Of a stretch of 64,000 nt of DNA, positions 34,916-44,224 are shown in pieces. Source of the stretch: Sphingobacteriaceae bacterium GW460-11-11-14-LB5 (GTDB lineage: Bacteria; Bacteroidota; Bacteroidia; Sphingobacteriales; Sphingobacteriaceae). The notes below the pieces were generated by a model. It worked only from the letters and a program-made list of their open reading frames with translations. It had not been told where the DNA came from and made no database searches. The stretch's first letter is position 1; each line of letters starts with the position of its first letter. The DNA is taken from the NCBI GenBank assembly GCA_002151545.1, contig CP021237.1, positions 1,674,001 to 1,738,000 of the forward strand. The letters run 5' to 3'. The position numbers were made by a program, and so were the translations under genes.

Positions 34916-37900
34916 ATGTTTAGTAAATTCATACAAAGGCCCGTCCTTTCTATTGTCATATCGCTTATCATTGTGTTTCTTGGGGTGTTGGCCATCAGCT
35001 ACCTGCCTGTTACACAATTCCCTTCTATTTCGCCGCCTAAAGTTAATATTACGGCAGAGTACCCAGGGGCAAATAACGAATTGTTGATCAAATCGGTGGT
35101 TATTCCACTCGAACGTGCACTCAACGGTGTACCGGGCATGAAATATATCGCTTCTGATGCCGGTAACGACGGTGAAGCCTCTATTCAGGTGGTATTTAAC
35201 TTAGGTACTGATCCGAATCAGGCCTCGCTCAATGTGCAGAACCGTGTAGCGGCTGTTACCAACAAACTTCCTCCTTTAGTGGTTCGTGAGGGGGTAAAAA
35301 TCACCCGCGAGGAGTCTAACATGTTAATGTACATCAATTTGTACAGTAAAGACCCTAAAATGAACCAGAATTTCCTGTATAATTATGCCGATATCAACTT
35401 GCTTTCTGAGTTGAAAAGGGTTGATGGTGTAGGTTTTGCCGATATTTTGGGTGATAGGGATTACGCCATGCGGATCTGGCTTAAACCAGATCGTATGCAG
35501 GCCTATAAAATCTCTGTGGATGAAGTGATGAAAGCACTGGATGAGCAAAGTTTAGAAGCTTCTCCGGGTAAAACCGGCGAGAGTTCTGGTAAACGCTCTC
35601 AGGCTTTCGAATATGTGTTAAAATATTCCGGACGTTTTAGTACCAAAGAAGGGTATGAAAATGTGGTGCTAAGGGCCAGTGCAAATGGCGAATTACTGCG
35701 TTTAAAAGATGTGGCAGATGTAGATTTTAGTGCTTCTGCTTACAATTTATATTCTACCTTAAACGGAAAGGCTTCAGCAGCTATTGTATTGAAACAATCT
35801 TATGGTAGTAACGCCAGTCAGGTAATTAAAGATGTGAAAGCGAAAATGGCCGAGATCAAATCGAGCTCTTTTCCTAAAGGGTTGGATTATGAAGTAAGTT
35901 ACGACGTTTCCAAATTCCTGGATGCCTCCATTGAAAAAGTGATTCACACCCTGGTTGAAGCCTTTATTTTGGTGGGTTTGGTGGTGTTCCTGTTCCTTGG
36001 CGACTGGCGGTCAACGCTCATTCCGGCTATCGCTGTTCCGGTATCCTTAATCGGAACCTTTGTGTTTATGCAGTTCTTCGGTATTACGCTCAACCTGATT
36101 ACCTTGTTCGCCTTAGTATTGGCCATTGGGGTAGTGGTAGATGATGCGATTGTGGTAATTGAAGCGGTGCATGCCAAGATGGAGCACAACAGGAAGCTCT
36201 CCGTGCTGAAAGCTACGCAACAGGCTATGAAAGAAATTGGTGGGGCAATTATCGCCATTACCTTTTTAATGGCATCGGTATTTATCCCGGTTGCTTTTAT
36301 GTCGGGGCCGGTGGGTATTTTCTACCGTCAGTTCTCGATCACCATGGCAACGGCAATTATCCTTTCGGGTATTGTGGCATTAACACTAACCCCGGCATTA
36401 TGTGCCATCATGTTGAAGAATAATCATGGATCGAAGAAAAAGAAAACGATTATCGATCGCTTTTTAGACGGTTTCAACAATGGTTTTGCTAAACTTTCGG
36501 GTAAATATGAACTGGTATTAACCAAGGTAGTAAGTCGCAGGATCTTAACTTTTGGAATCCTGATCGCCTTTTGTTTAGGTGTTTGGGGATTAAGTGGAAG
36601 TGTGCCATCAGGTTTTATTCCGAATGAAGATCAGGGGATGGTGTACGCCATTATCCAAACCCCTCCGGGATCTACTTTAGAACGTACTGATCAGATTTCA
36701 GAGAAACTGCAGAAAATGTGCGAAGATATTGATGGTGTAAAATCCGTTTCATCTCTGGCCGGATACGAAATTCTAACAGAAGGTACCGGATCGAATTCGG
36801 GTACCTGTTTAATCAACCTGAAAGATTGGAGCGAGCGTAAACACTCGGCCGTAGAGATTATTGAGGAGCTTGAAGAGAAATCCAAATCTATTCCAGGTGC
36901 AACCATCGAATTTTTCCAGCCACCAGCTGTTCCTGGGTATGGTGCTGCGGGCGGTTTCGAGCTTCGTTTACTCGATAAGGCAGGTAGCGGCGATTATAAA
37001 AAAATGGAAACTGTTGCCAACGATTTTGTAAAAGAGCTGAATAAACGTAAAGAACTATCATCGGTATTTACTTTTTACAGTGCAAGTTTCCCTCAGTACA
37101 TGTTAGATGTCGACAACGATATTGCGCAACAAAAAGGGGTGAGTATTGATAATGCCATGAATACGCTATCAACTTTTGTAGGGAGTAATTATGAAACCAG
37201 TTTTATTAAATACGATCACCAGTATAAAGTAATTGTACAGGCATTGCCTCAGTACAGGGCCTTACCAGAAGATATTTTAAAACTTTCGGTTAAAAACGAC
37301 CGCGATGAAATGGTGCCTTTCTCGGCCTTTATCAAAATGCGGAAAGTGTACGGTTTATCTGAGATTACGAGACACAACATGTACAATGCCTCGGAAATCA
37401 GCGGACAATCTGCTCCTGGTTACAGTTCTGGTGAAGCCATCAAAGCCATTACTGAAGTTGCCAAGAAGTCACTTCCAAGAGGATTCGGTATCGACTGGGC
37501 GGGTATTTCAAAAGATGAAGTATCAAGAGGCAACGAAGCTATTTATATCTTCCTGATCTGTTTAGGGTTCGTTTACCTGGTGCTCGCAGCCCAATACGAA
37601 AGTTTTATCCTGCCACTTTCTGTGATCCTTTCTTTACCTGCCGGTATTTTTGGCGCTTTCTTGTTCCTGAAATTATTGGGATTGGAAAACAACATTTATG
37701 CGCAGGTGGCGATGGTGATGTTGATTGGCTTACTCGGCAAAAACGCCGTATTAATTGTGGAGTTTGCTGCACAACGGCATGCCCAGGGTGCATCGGTATT
37801 AAAAGCAGCAATGGAAGGTGCAAGTGTACGTTTCCGCCCGATTTTAATGACCTCTTTTGCCTTTATTGCAGGTTTAATTCCTTTAATGATTGCTTCCGGA

Positions 37901-38086
37901 CCAGGGAAAATCGGTAACAGAACGATTGGCTCGGCTGCTGCCGGTGGTATGCTTTTCGGTACCATTTTCGGCGTGGTGATTATTCCCGGATTGTATTATG
38001 TATTTGGAACAATAGCAGCCAGGCACAAGCTGATCAAAATTGAAGAAGAACATCCATTAACTGAAGAAGTAGAAGATAATGTTTAA
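34916..38086 (+). CDS. RND multidrug efflux transporter, HAE1 (AcrB-like) family
   Basis: The 1056-aa inner membrane pump has a typical start ('FIQRPVLSIVISLIIVFLG'), 'PVTQFPSISPPKVNITAEYPGA' after the first helix, and two large periplasmic loops between membrane helices 1-2 and 7-8. The proton relay pair is Asp409-Asp410 in 'AIGVVVDDAIVVIEAV', corresponding to Asp407/408 of E. coli AcrB. The second half has 'YLVLAAQYESFILPLSVILS' and 'LLGKNAVLIVEFA', standard for the family. It is coded between its adaptor and its outer membrane factor. Substrates are not predictable; hydrophobic toxicants and antibiotics are typical. Confidence 0.97.
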   Translation: MFSKFIQRPVLSIVISLIIVFLGVLAISYLPVTQFPSISPPKVNITAEYPGANNELLIKSVVIPLERALNGVPGMKYIASDAGNDGEASIQVVFNLGTDPNQASLNVQNRVAAVTNKLPPLVVREGVKITREESNMLMYINLYSKDPKMNQNFLYNYADINLLSELKRVDGVGFADILGDRDYAMRIWLKPDRMQAYKISVDEVMKALDEQSLEASPGKTGESSGKRSQAFEYVLKYSGRFSTKEGYENVVLRASANGELLRLKDVADVDFSASAYNLYSTLNGKASAAIVLKQSYGSNASQVIKDVKAKMAEIKSSSFPKGLDYEVSYDVSKFLDASIEKVIHTLVEAFILVGLVVFLFLGDWRSTLIPAIAVPVSLIGTFVFMQFFGITLNLITLFALVLAIGVVVDDAIVVIEAVHAKMEHNRKLSVLKATQQAMKEIGGAIIAITFLMASVFIPVAFMSGPVGIFYRQFSITMATAIILSGIVALTLTPALCAIMLKNNHGSKKKKTIIDRFLDGFNNGFAKLSGKYELVLTKVVSRRILTFGILIAFCLGVWGLSGSVPSGFIPNEDQGMVYAIIQTPPGSTLERTDQISEKLQKMCEDIDGVKSVSSLAGYEILTEGTGSNSGTCLINLKDWSERKHSAVEIIEELEEKSKSIPGATIEFFQPPAVPGYGAAGGFELRLLDKAGSGDYKKMETVANDFVKELNKRKELSSVFTFYSASFPQYMLDVDNDIAQQKGVSIDNAMNTLSTFVGSNYETSFIKYDHQYKVIVQALPQYRALPEDILKLSVKNDRDEMVPFSAFIKMRKVYGLSEITRHNMYNASEISGQSAPGYSSGEAIKAITEVAKKSLPRGFGIDWAGISKDEVSRGNEAIYIFLICLGFVYLVLAAQYESFILPLSVILSLPAGIFGAFLFLKLLGLENNIYAQVAMVMLIGLLGKNAVLIVEFAAQRHAQGASVLKAAMEGASVRFRPILMTSFAFIAGLIPLMIASGPGKIGNRTIGSAAAGGMLFGTIFGVVIIPGLYYVFGTIAARHKLIKIEEEHPLTEEVEDNV

Positions 38087-39512
38087 GAATAATATTTATA
38101 AAGGCCTTGGTTTAGTGCTGATATGCGCCGCATATACTGCCTGTAGATTACCAGAAGTGGCCCAACGCACCGAAAATAAAAATGTTCCTGTGGCCTTTGG
38201 TAGCGCGCAGGATACTGTAAGTACAGCCAGTATACAATGGCGTAAGTTTTTCACCGATCCAAATCTGGTCAACCTGATCGATACAGCATTGAAAAATAAC
38301 CAGGAGCTGAATATTACGCTGCAGGATATCGAAATTGCGAAAAACGAAATCAAAGCGAAAAAAGGAGAGCTCTTGCCAAGTGTAAACTACCGTGTTGGCG
38401 CTGGTCTGGATAAAGTTGGCCGTTACACCAGTTCGGGTGCCGGCGATGCTTCAACAGAAATTACACCGGGCAAAGAAGTTCCTGAAATATTGCCGGATTA
38501 TACTTTTGGTTTGCAAGCCAATTGGGAAGCCGACATCTGGCACAAATTACGCAATGCGAAAAAAGGAGCTATAAGTCATTATTTAGCGACAGTAGAAGGT
38601 AAAAATTTCGTAGTAACCAATTTAATTGCGGAGGTTGCAAATTCATATTACGAGCTGCTGGCTGCCGATAATCAGTTAGAGACGGTGAAAAAGAACATTG
38701 AGCTGCAGAAAAACGCCTTAGAACTGATGAAAATCCAGAAAGAGGCCAGTAGGGTTAACGAACTTGCCGTGCGTAAATTTGAGGCTGAAGTGTTAAGCTC
38801 TAAGAGCCTGGAATTCGATATTCAACAGAACATTACCGAAACGGAGAATAAAATTAATTTCCTGCTAGGCCGTTTTCCTCAGCTCATTATAAGGGATAAA
38901 TCGAGTTTTACTGACCTGGTACCACCAACCGTTCAAACAGGTTTACCTTCACAATTATTAGCCAACCGACCCGATATTAAACAGGCGGAGTTAGAACTCG
39001 CTGCGGCTAAATTAGATGTTAAAGTGGCTAAAGCTCAGTTTTATCCTTCTTTGGGTATTTCGGCAACTATTGGTTATCAGGCATTTAATCCATCGTATTT
39101 ATTAAGAACGCCAGAATCTTTAATCTATTCATTAGCAGGAGATTTGGCTGGACCGCTAATTAACCGCAACGCCATTAAAGCGGAGTATTTAACCGCAAAT
39201 GCAAAACAATTGCAGGCCGTTTACGATTACGAAAAAACGATTCTGAACGGTTATATAGAAGTGGCCAACCAGATGTCGAAGATCAGTAACCTGCAAAAAA
39301 GCTACGATCTAAAATCGAAACAGGTCACTGCACTAACCCAGTCGATCGATATTTCTAACGATTTGTTTAAATCGGCAAGGGCTGATTATTTTGAGGTATT
39401 GATGACCCAGCGCGATGCTTTGCAATCGAAGTTAGAGTTGATCGAAACCAAAAAACAGCAGTTAAATGCTGTAGTCGATATTTATCACGCCCTTGGTGGG
39501 GGATGGAATTAG
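38079..39512 (+). CDS. TolC/NodT-family outer membrane efflux lipoprotein
   Basis: The 477-aa protein has lipobox 'AAYTAC' (Cys22). It has two TolC-type repeats: 'WRKFFTDPNLVNLIDTALKN' and 'NQELNITLQDIEIAKNEIKA' in the first, and 'QLLANRPDIKQAELELAAAK' and 'SLGISATIGYQAFNPS' in the second, ending with 'FEVLMTQRDALQSKLELIET'. It forms the trimeric channel through the outer membrane for the preceding pump. Its start overlaps the pump stop by 8 bp, so translation is coupled. A terminator follows 37 bp downstream. Confidence 0.95.
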   Translation: MFKNNIYKGLGLVLICAAYTACRLPEVAQRTENKNVPVAFGSAQDTVSTASIQWRKFFTDPNLVNLIDTALKNNQELNITLQDIEIAKNEIKAKKGELLPSVNYRVGAGLDKVGRYTSSGAGDASTEITPGKEVPEILPDYTFGLQANWEADIWHKLRNAKKGAISHYLATVEGKNFVVTNLIAEVANSYYELLAADNQLETVKKNIELQKNALELMKIQKEASRVNELAVRKFEAEVLSSKSLEFDIQQNITETENKINFLLGRFPQLIIRDKSSFTDLVPPTVQTGLPSQLLANRPDIKQAELELAAAKLDVKVAKAQFYPSLGISATIGYQAFNPSYLLRTPESLIYSLAGDLAGPLINRNAIKAEYLTANAKQLQAVYDYEKTILNGYIEVANQMSKISNLQKSYDLKSKQVTALTQSIDISNDLFKSARADYFEVLMTQRDALQSKLELIETKKQQLNAVVDIYHALGGGWN

Positions 39513-39548
39513 AAGAATAATCACAATTCATATCGTTATATTTCTGTT

Positions 39549-39584
39549 AAGGCTGCTTAGGGTTATTGAAGCAGCCTTTTTTTT
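39549..39584 (+). terminator. Rho-independent terminator of the RND operon
   Basis: A 10-bp perfect stem AAGGCTGCTT / AAGCAGCCTT with 10-nt loop is followed by eight or more T. Confidence 0.93.
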
Positions 39585-39687
39585 GTTTTAACACAGGGCA
39601 CATTGTTGCTATGGATAAAACTTTGTCACCCTGAGCGGTCAGTTTTAGAAAAAAAACAAAGGACTTGGATGACAGGTTAAGATAAAT

Positions 39688-39768
39688 CGTCATCTCGACC
39701 GCAGTGGAGAGATCTTTTAACATAGACCAAAGATCTCTCCACTGCGCGTTGCTCCGGTCGAGATGACG
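39688..39768. repeat. Large imperfect inverted repeat (MITE- or REP-pair-like)
   Basis: The left arm (39688-39718) and the right arm (39729-39768) are reverse complements sharing CGTCATCTCGACC and GCAGTGGAGAGATCTT. The right arm carries about 10 extra bases (GGAGCAACGC in its reverse complement) between these blocks. The two arms could fold into a long hairpin with a bulge. GC content is higher than in the flanks. Confidence 0.75.
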
Positions 39769-39886
39769 ACCGATTTTCTAAACCTGTCAATGGTAATGTA
39801 GTTGAAGGGCCCTTACTGATTTCTATGTTAAACCTATTTCAGAAGATCGCAGACTAAACGCGTTGATTTTTTCTTCTCACAGCGTC

Positions 39887-39910
39887 TTCCTGAACTTGTT
39901 TCAGGATCTT
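39887..39910. repeat. Small palindromic repeat
   Basis: CCTGAA-CTTGT-TTCAGG forms a 6-bp hairpin inside 'cttcctgaacttgtttcagg', a sequence type that recurs between genes in Bacteroidota. Confidence 0.45.
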
Positions 39911-40139
39911 TCCAACTCTGGTATTAAACATAAAATTATTTAGGTGTACATCCTTTTTATCTCCCGAAATATGCTACCGTGTGGACACATCTTTTTTAAG
40001 AATAGTTTAGGCATAATGCTAACCAACTTTAATAAAGCACGGGTTTTAACCAAGTACGCTGTCAATCCCAAGAGCCGGAAAAATCAAAAAAACAGGTGCT
40101 GTCTAGGTCAATTAGTACTAACAAGCCTGAAACGCAGTG

Positions 40140-40199
40140 GTTTTGTGTTCACTAACGATGATTTAACTTTTTTTAAAAAAAAAATATTGAACACAAAAC
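40140..40199. repeat. 12-bp perfect inverted repeat around an A/T tract
   Basis: GTTTTGTGTTCA (40140-40151) and TGAACACAAAAC (40188-40199) enclose a 36-bp spacer with a T7A10 tract. The ends are the only matching parts. It may be a decayed repeat element or a transcriptional pause/terminator structure. Confidence 0.5.
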
Positions 40200-40514
40200 G
40201 AAGTGCCGCTGTTTTTTTGATGTGCATGGGATTGTGCAAACGGCTCATTGCTGGATTGACAAAGCGTTTTGGGTACTTTGGCGCTCCAAAGTACCATGCC
40301 GCCGCGGCATAGAGCGGAAAATAAATAAATATTGGTGTCGACACTCGATAGTTTTTTTAGAATGAGGGGAGCCTCCGTAGCATGACGATCGATCTAGAGA
40401 ACGACGCTAAAAACAAATGTAAATTAACAGAAATGAGTCCATACAATAGGAAAGATCAGGAAAGAATGTTTAACTTTTATTAAAATTATTCCTTTATAAA
40501 TTTGATATTTAAAC

Positions 40515-40976
40515 ATGAAAAAAATCTTCCTGTTTACCATCATCTTATTTTCTATCACTTTTCAGAAAGCCATGGCGCAAAATAAAATCGAAAATTTACC
40601 TGCTGTTTTAAATCATATTGCAGTTTATGTGGCTGATTTGAGCAAAGCAACCACTTTTTACGAAAGTGTGTTCAACCTTAAAATCATTCCCGAACCTTTT
40701 AAAGATAACCGCCATACCTGGTTTAGTTTAGGCTCAGCCGGACAATTACATTTAATCCAGGGTGCAAAAGGAAATGAAGTTTTCGATAAAAACGGACATT
40801 TATGTTTCAGTGTTCCATCTGTTGACGATTTTGTAAAAAAACTGAATGCCAAAAATATCAGCTTTGAGGATTGGGCCGGGAAAGAGAAAGGAATCACATT
40901 ACGCGTAGATGGCGTAAAGCAGATTTATTTTAAAGATCCCGATGGACATTGGCTGGAAGTAAACGATGCCAGATAA
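40515..40976 (+). CDS. Exported VOC (glyoxalase/dioxygenase fold) protein
   Basis: The 153-aa protein has a signal peptide ('FTIILFSITFQKAMA', cleavage near residue 22), unusual because most VOC proteins are cytoplasmic. The core shows two beta-alpha-beta-beta-beta modules: 'LNHIAVYVADLSKATTFYESVF' (about 32-55) with a His at the first metal position, 'QLHLIQGAK', 'HLCFSVPSVDDFVKKLNAKN', and 'IYFKDPDGHWLEVNDAR' with a C-terminal Glu ligand. It likely binds a divalent metal and acts on a small lactone, thiol adduct or fosfomycin-like molecule; none is indicated. A serine hydrolase gene with a similar signal peptide follows after 64 bp and may be co-transcribed. Confidence 0.87.
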   Translation: MKKIFLFTIILFSITFQKAMAQNKIENLPAVLNHIAVYVADLSKATTFYESVFNLKIIPEPFKDNRHTWFSLGSAGQLHLIQGAKGNEVFDKNGHLCFSVPSVDDFVKKLNAKNISFEDWAGKEKGITLRVDGVKQIYFKDPDGHWLEVNDAR

Positions 40977-41040
40977 ATTTCCGGTAGCGCAGTGCTTTGT
41001 TTTAGCAAAACATTTCTATTTATTTCTTATCCCATAAGCT

Positions 41041-42177
41041 ATGAAACTTAAATATTTTTATGCATTTATCCTGATCGTTGGTTTAATCACGCAATCAAAA
41101 GCGCAAAATGAAAAAGCTGAAGCAGATTTCAGGCAAATCATGGAGAAATTTAGTGCGGTAGGAGCTGCTGTAGCCGTGGTTAAAGATGGCAAGATCATTT
41201 ATACCCATGCTTTTGGCTTAAAAGATTTAGAAAATAAAAAGCCTTTAACCGAGCAGGATATTTTCAGGATTGCTTCGATCTCTAAATCTTTTTCGGCAAC
41301 ATCCATTATGCAACTGGTAGAAGCAGGTAAAATTTCTTTAGATGATGATTTTGGTGATCTGGTGGGATTTAAAATCAGGAACCCAAAATTTCCAGATAAC
41401 AAAATTACCTTAAAAATGGCTTTGTCACATACTTCAAGTTTAAACGATTCGCAGGGTTATTTAAACCTGGATGTGATTAATCCGGCTAAAAACCCAAACT
41501 GGGCCAAATGTTATAACGATTATGCTCCTGGAAGCAAATTTGATTATTGCAACCTGAATTTTAACCTGATTGGCACCATCATCGAAAAGAAATCGGGTGA
41601 ACGCTTTGATAATTATGTGAAAAACCACGTATTGAAACCATTAGGACTTTACGCCGGTTATTGCGTCGATTCTTTAGATAGTACACGTTTTGTTAATTTA
41701 TATGAGTATCATGCCGATACGAAGACTTATACACTCTCACCAATGGCATATGCGCCACGAAGGGCAGAAATTGCAAATTATATCATGGGTTATAGTACAC
41801 CTGTTTTTTCACCCACAGGGGGCATGAAGATTTCGGCAACTGATTTAGCTAAATACATGATCATGCACATGAATTATGGTCGATCAAATGGTGTGCAGAT
41901 CATTAGTAAAAAGAGTGCAAAAAAGATGCAGACTGCCTTAACTGATGAGGAAGGATATGGCCTTGCCATCAGGACTGCTGACCAGCTTATTCCAGGTGTA
42001 AAACTGAAAGGACATACAGGTTCAGCTTATGGCCTGTTCAGCACCATGTTTTTTAATCCGAAAGAAAAGTTTGGCTTCGTTATCATTACAAACGGTATAA
42101 ACGCCACTTATACCGATGGCTTCCCTGATTTTAGCAGGGCGGCTATCAATAGTTTATATCAGGCCTTTATTAATTAA
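41041..42177 (+). CDS. Exported serine hydrolase, beta-lactamase/class C penicillin-binding type
   Basis: The 378-aa protein has a signal peptide ending near residue 21 ('LITQSKAQN'). All three motifs of the serine beta-lactamase-like fold are present: Ser79-x-x-Lys82 in 'ASISKSFSAT', Tyr169-Cys170-Asn171 ('YCN'), and His325-Thr326-Gly327 in 'KGHTGSAYG'. The fold is shared by class C beta-lactamases, D-aminopeptidases and esterases (EstB type). 'FFNPKEKFGFVIITNG' near the end is common in family members annotated only as serine hydrolases. It follows the VOC gene by 64 bp. The substrate is not known; a direct role in beta-lactam resistance should not be assumed. Confidence 0.9.
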   Translation: MKLKYFYAFILIVGLITQSKAQNEKAEADFRQIMEKFSAVGAAVAVVKDGKIIYTHAFGLKDLENKKPLTEQDIFRIASISKSFSATSIMQLVEAGKISLDDDFGDLVGFKIRNPKFPDNKITLKMALSHTSSLNDSQGYLNLDVINPAKNPNWAKCYNDYAPGSKFDYCNLNFNLIGTIIEKKSGERFDNYVKNHVLKPLGLYAGYCVDSLDSTRFVNLYEYHADTKTYTLSPMAYAPRRAEIANYIMGYSTPVFSPTGGMKISATDLAKYMIMHMNYGRSNGVQIISKKSAKKMQTALTDEEGYGLAIRTADQLIPGVKLKGHTGSAYGLFSTMFFNPKEKFGFVIITNGINATYTDGFPDFSRAAINSLYQAFIN

Positions 42178-42196
42178 ACTGAAATTAATTTTAAAC

Positions 42197-42421
42197 CTAT
42201 GAAGGGTTAAGAAAACGTTGATAAGCATTTCCGGATTTAATTTTTTCCATTGTTAAATATTCTTTTACAATAGAAAATTCCATGCTCTGGATCGCTTTAA
42301 CTACCGATTTTAATTTTTCAGCTGTAATGCCTAATCTGGCTGCCCAATAATTGCGATCCTGCTCATCAGCGATCTCAATAAACTCTTTTCTGGCATTCAT
42401 CGAATTAATTTGATATTCCAT
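42197..42421 (-). CDS. DUF3606-like small protein
   Basis: The 74-aa protein carries 'FIEIADEQDRNYWAARLGIT' followed by 'AEKLKSVVKAIQSMEFSIVKEYL', a recognisable relative of the DUF3606 pattern (acidic stretch, YW, a GI/GV turn, then a helix ending in 'YL'). It has no signal peptide or metal motif and is longer than usual because of a tail from about residue 60. Function unknown; many family members are short proteins near genes for stress or DNA repair. A second DUF3606 protein is encoded at 44041. Confidence 0.68.
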   Translation of the reverse strand: MEYQINSMNARKEFIEIADEQDRNYWAARLGITAEKLKSVVKAIQSMEFSIVKEYLTMEKIKSGNAYQRFLNPS

Positions 42422-42722
42422 CTTTTACCGATTTTTTGGTTAGTTAATATGTGATTACAAACACCGCTAATTCTGATTTGGTTTTGGAGTTTTGCCAAAA
42501 GATTGTCAAATATAAAGCTACAAGGGCTTTAATAGTTAACGATTTGGATCGGAATCGAATGTTTATCTTAAACCAATTGCCAAACTGTTCTTGAAAATCG
42601 ATTTAGGTGTGTCATTTAAAGCAGATATTTTTATCCTAAAAAAGAGTAACATTTTCCTTACAAAAACACTTGGTTTTGTCATTTAACATATTTATTATTG
42701 TATTGTAATATAATTTTTACAA
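42422..42722. other. Divergent spacer without a gene
   Basis: A 301-bp AT-rich region between the DUF3606-like gene and the GT87-like gene. No RNA gene, terminator or clear repeat was seen. Confidence 0.4.
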
Positions 42723-43934
42723 ATGTTAAGCCATCCCATACCTGACACTCCCGGTCTATCTCCGCGTCAAAAATTTTATCAGGACAATCGTTTTGTATTA
42801 TTCCTTTGGGTACTCATCACACTTATTTTTGTGATCGATTCGTGGGCAACACACAGGTATAATAACTACCTCATTTTTGAGAATACCTTCAGGAATCTTC
42901 TTCAGGAAAAATCTCTTTACGCCCCTTATCCGGCTTATCACGAAGATGCCAATCATTACGGCCCCGTTTTCAGTATTTTAATGGCGCCCTTTGCTTTAAT
43001 GCATAACTGGGTTGGCTTACTCTTTTGGAACCTGTTTAATTGTTTCCTGCTCTTTAAAGCTGTTCAAACTTTACCTTTAAGCGAGGATAAAAAAGTTATT
43101 ATCGGTTATATTGCCATTCCCTGTTTAATAGAATCGATGCTGAATCAGCAGTTTAATGCAGGTGCCGCGGCCTTAATGATACTAAGTTATACGCAAATAA
43201 ATAAAGATAAAGGAATATGGTCTGCCCTTTGTATTGTGCTGGGTACATTTATTAAACTTTATGGTATTGTAGGTTTAGTATTCTTCTTTTTTGCGAAGAA
43301 AAAGCCTGTTTTTGTTTTGTGGTTAATCATGTGGTCGATAGTGATATTCTTACTGCCGATGTTATTGGCCGATCCGGATTTTGTTGTACAAAGTTATATC
43401 GATTGGAAAAACTCGCTGATCGGGAAAAATATGCTTAATGTTTCAGGTGAAGGAATAGATATTTCGATTATGGGTTTCTTTAGGCAGCTTTTTGATCAGC
43501 CGGGAATATCCAATTCTCTCTTTTTAATCATCGGTTCTTTGATATTTATGCTGCCTTTTAGTCGTACAGCAAGTTTTTCGAAAGCTAAGTTTCAATTCAT
43601 GATCCTGTCTTCAGTGATGCTGTTTCCAGTATTATTTAGTACCGGAGCTGAAGATTGTACTTTTATTATTTCAGTAATAGGCGTGGGCATCTGGTATGTT
43701 AAAGAAAATAATAAGGCCATGAAAAAAGTCTTGTTACCCGTTTTACTCGTCATTACCTGCAATTTCCCGTTATTGCTGTTCCCATCCTTTGCAAAAGCCC
43801 ATCCCTTGTCGCTCGCGATCATTAGCTTTCCTTATTTTTTGGTGTGGTTAAGGGTCATTAATATGGCCACCATGAATAAGTTCGCATATGAGGAAGAAAC
43901 CAAACCAGAGATGGTTACTGCGTTTGTAGATTAA
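42723..43934 (+). CDS. Polytopic membrane glycosyltransferase, GT87/DUF2029-like
   Basis: The 403-aa protein has about nine to eleven hydrophobic helices. The first loop has 'NNYLIFENTFRNLLQEKSLY' and 'YHEDANHYGPVFSILMAPFAL', with acidic and His residues in the position of the catalytic Asp of GT-C enzymes such as PimE (GT87). Further signatures are 'FIKLYGIVGLVFFFFAKKKP' and 'NVSGEGIDISIMGFFRQLF'. GT87 enzymes transfer a sugar from a polyprenyl-phosphate donor to a lipid or polysaccharide on the outer side of the inner membrane. No other glycan genes are adjacent, so the acceptor is unknown. Confidence 0.75.
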   Translation: MLSHPIPDTPGLSPRQKFYQDNRFVLFLWVLITLIFVIDSWATHRYNNYLIFENTFRNLLQEKSLYAPYPAYHEDANHYGPVFSILMAPFALMHNWVGLLFWNLFNCFLLFKAVQTLPLSEDKKVIIGYIAIPCLIESMLNQQFNAGAAALMILSYTQINKDKGIWSALCIVLGTFIKLYGIVGLVFFFFAKKKPVFVLWLIMWSIVIFLLPMLLADPDFVVQSYIDWKNSLIGKNMLNVSGEGIDISIMGFFRQLFDQPGISNSLFLIIGSLIFMLPFSRTASFSKAKFQFMILSSVMLFPVLFSTGAEDCTFIISVIGVGIWYVKENNKAMKKVLLPVLLVITCNFPLLLFPSFAKAHPLSLAIISFPYFLVWLRVINMATMNKFAYEEETKPEMVTAFVD

Positions 43935-44040
43935 TATTTAAATTTTATTTTTTTAAGGTTTTAATATCCGTTTGTAAAAAATGGCTGTTAAAACCTTTTT
44001 TGTTATTGGGCTGTTTTATAACCGTCTAATCAAAATAATT

Positions 44041-44214
44041 ATGGATGATAAACTAAAAAACGGTAGTGCTGATCGGGCTAAGATCAACATTAACGAAGGT
44101 TATGAGCTGGATTATTGGTCTAACAAATTTGGGGTGAGCAAAGATAAACTGAAAGCCGTGGTGCAAACAGTTGGTACCTCTGCCCGTGAAGTGGAAAATT
44201 ATTTAAAAAAGTAA
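44041..44214 (+). CDS. DUF3606 protein
   Basis: Using the ATG at 44041 the product has 57 aa, the usual family size. An in-frame ATG at 43981 adds 20 hydrophobic residues ('FFVIGLFYNRLIKII') that family members lack. The body matches DUF3606 closely: 'ININEGYELDYWSNKFGVSK' then 'DKLKAVVQTVGTSAREVENYL'. The function of DUF3606 is not established. It lies 10 bp before DNA ligase D and is probably co-transcribed with it, suggesting a link to non-homologous end joining or desiccation response; this is inference. Confidence 0.85.
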   Translation: MDDKLKNGSADRAKININEGYELDYWSNKFGVSKDKLKAVVQTVGTSAREVENYLKK

Positions 44215-44224
44215 AACCTGGGTT

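Larger units (their letters stand above)
39513..40514. other. Gene-poor 1-kb stretch rich in inverted repeats
   Basis: No credible protein gene lies here. The open frames on either strand have atypical composition and look like chance frames in repeat DNA. The region holds a terminator, a large imperfect inverted repeat, a small hairpin and a second inverted repeat, listed separately. Confidence 0.6.

Noticed and set aside
39944..40344. Open frames on both strands within the gene-free region
   Set aside because: Their composition is atypical and their overlapping frames cover palindromes and an A/T tract; no start context or conserved motif supports them.
41041..42177. Possible beta-lactamase resistance gene
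   Set aside because: The motifs show only the fold. Many exported serine hydrolases share them, and there is no regulator of the AmpR type next to it.
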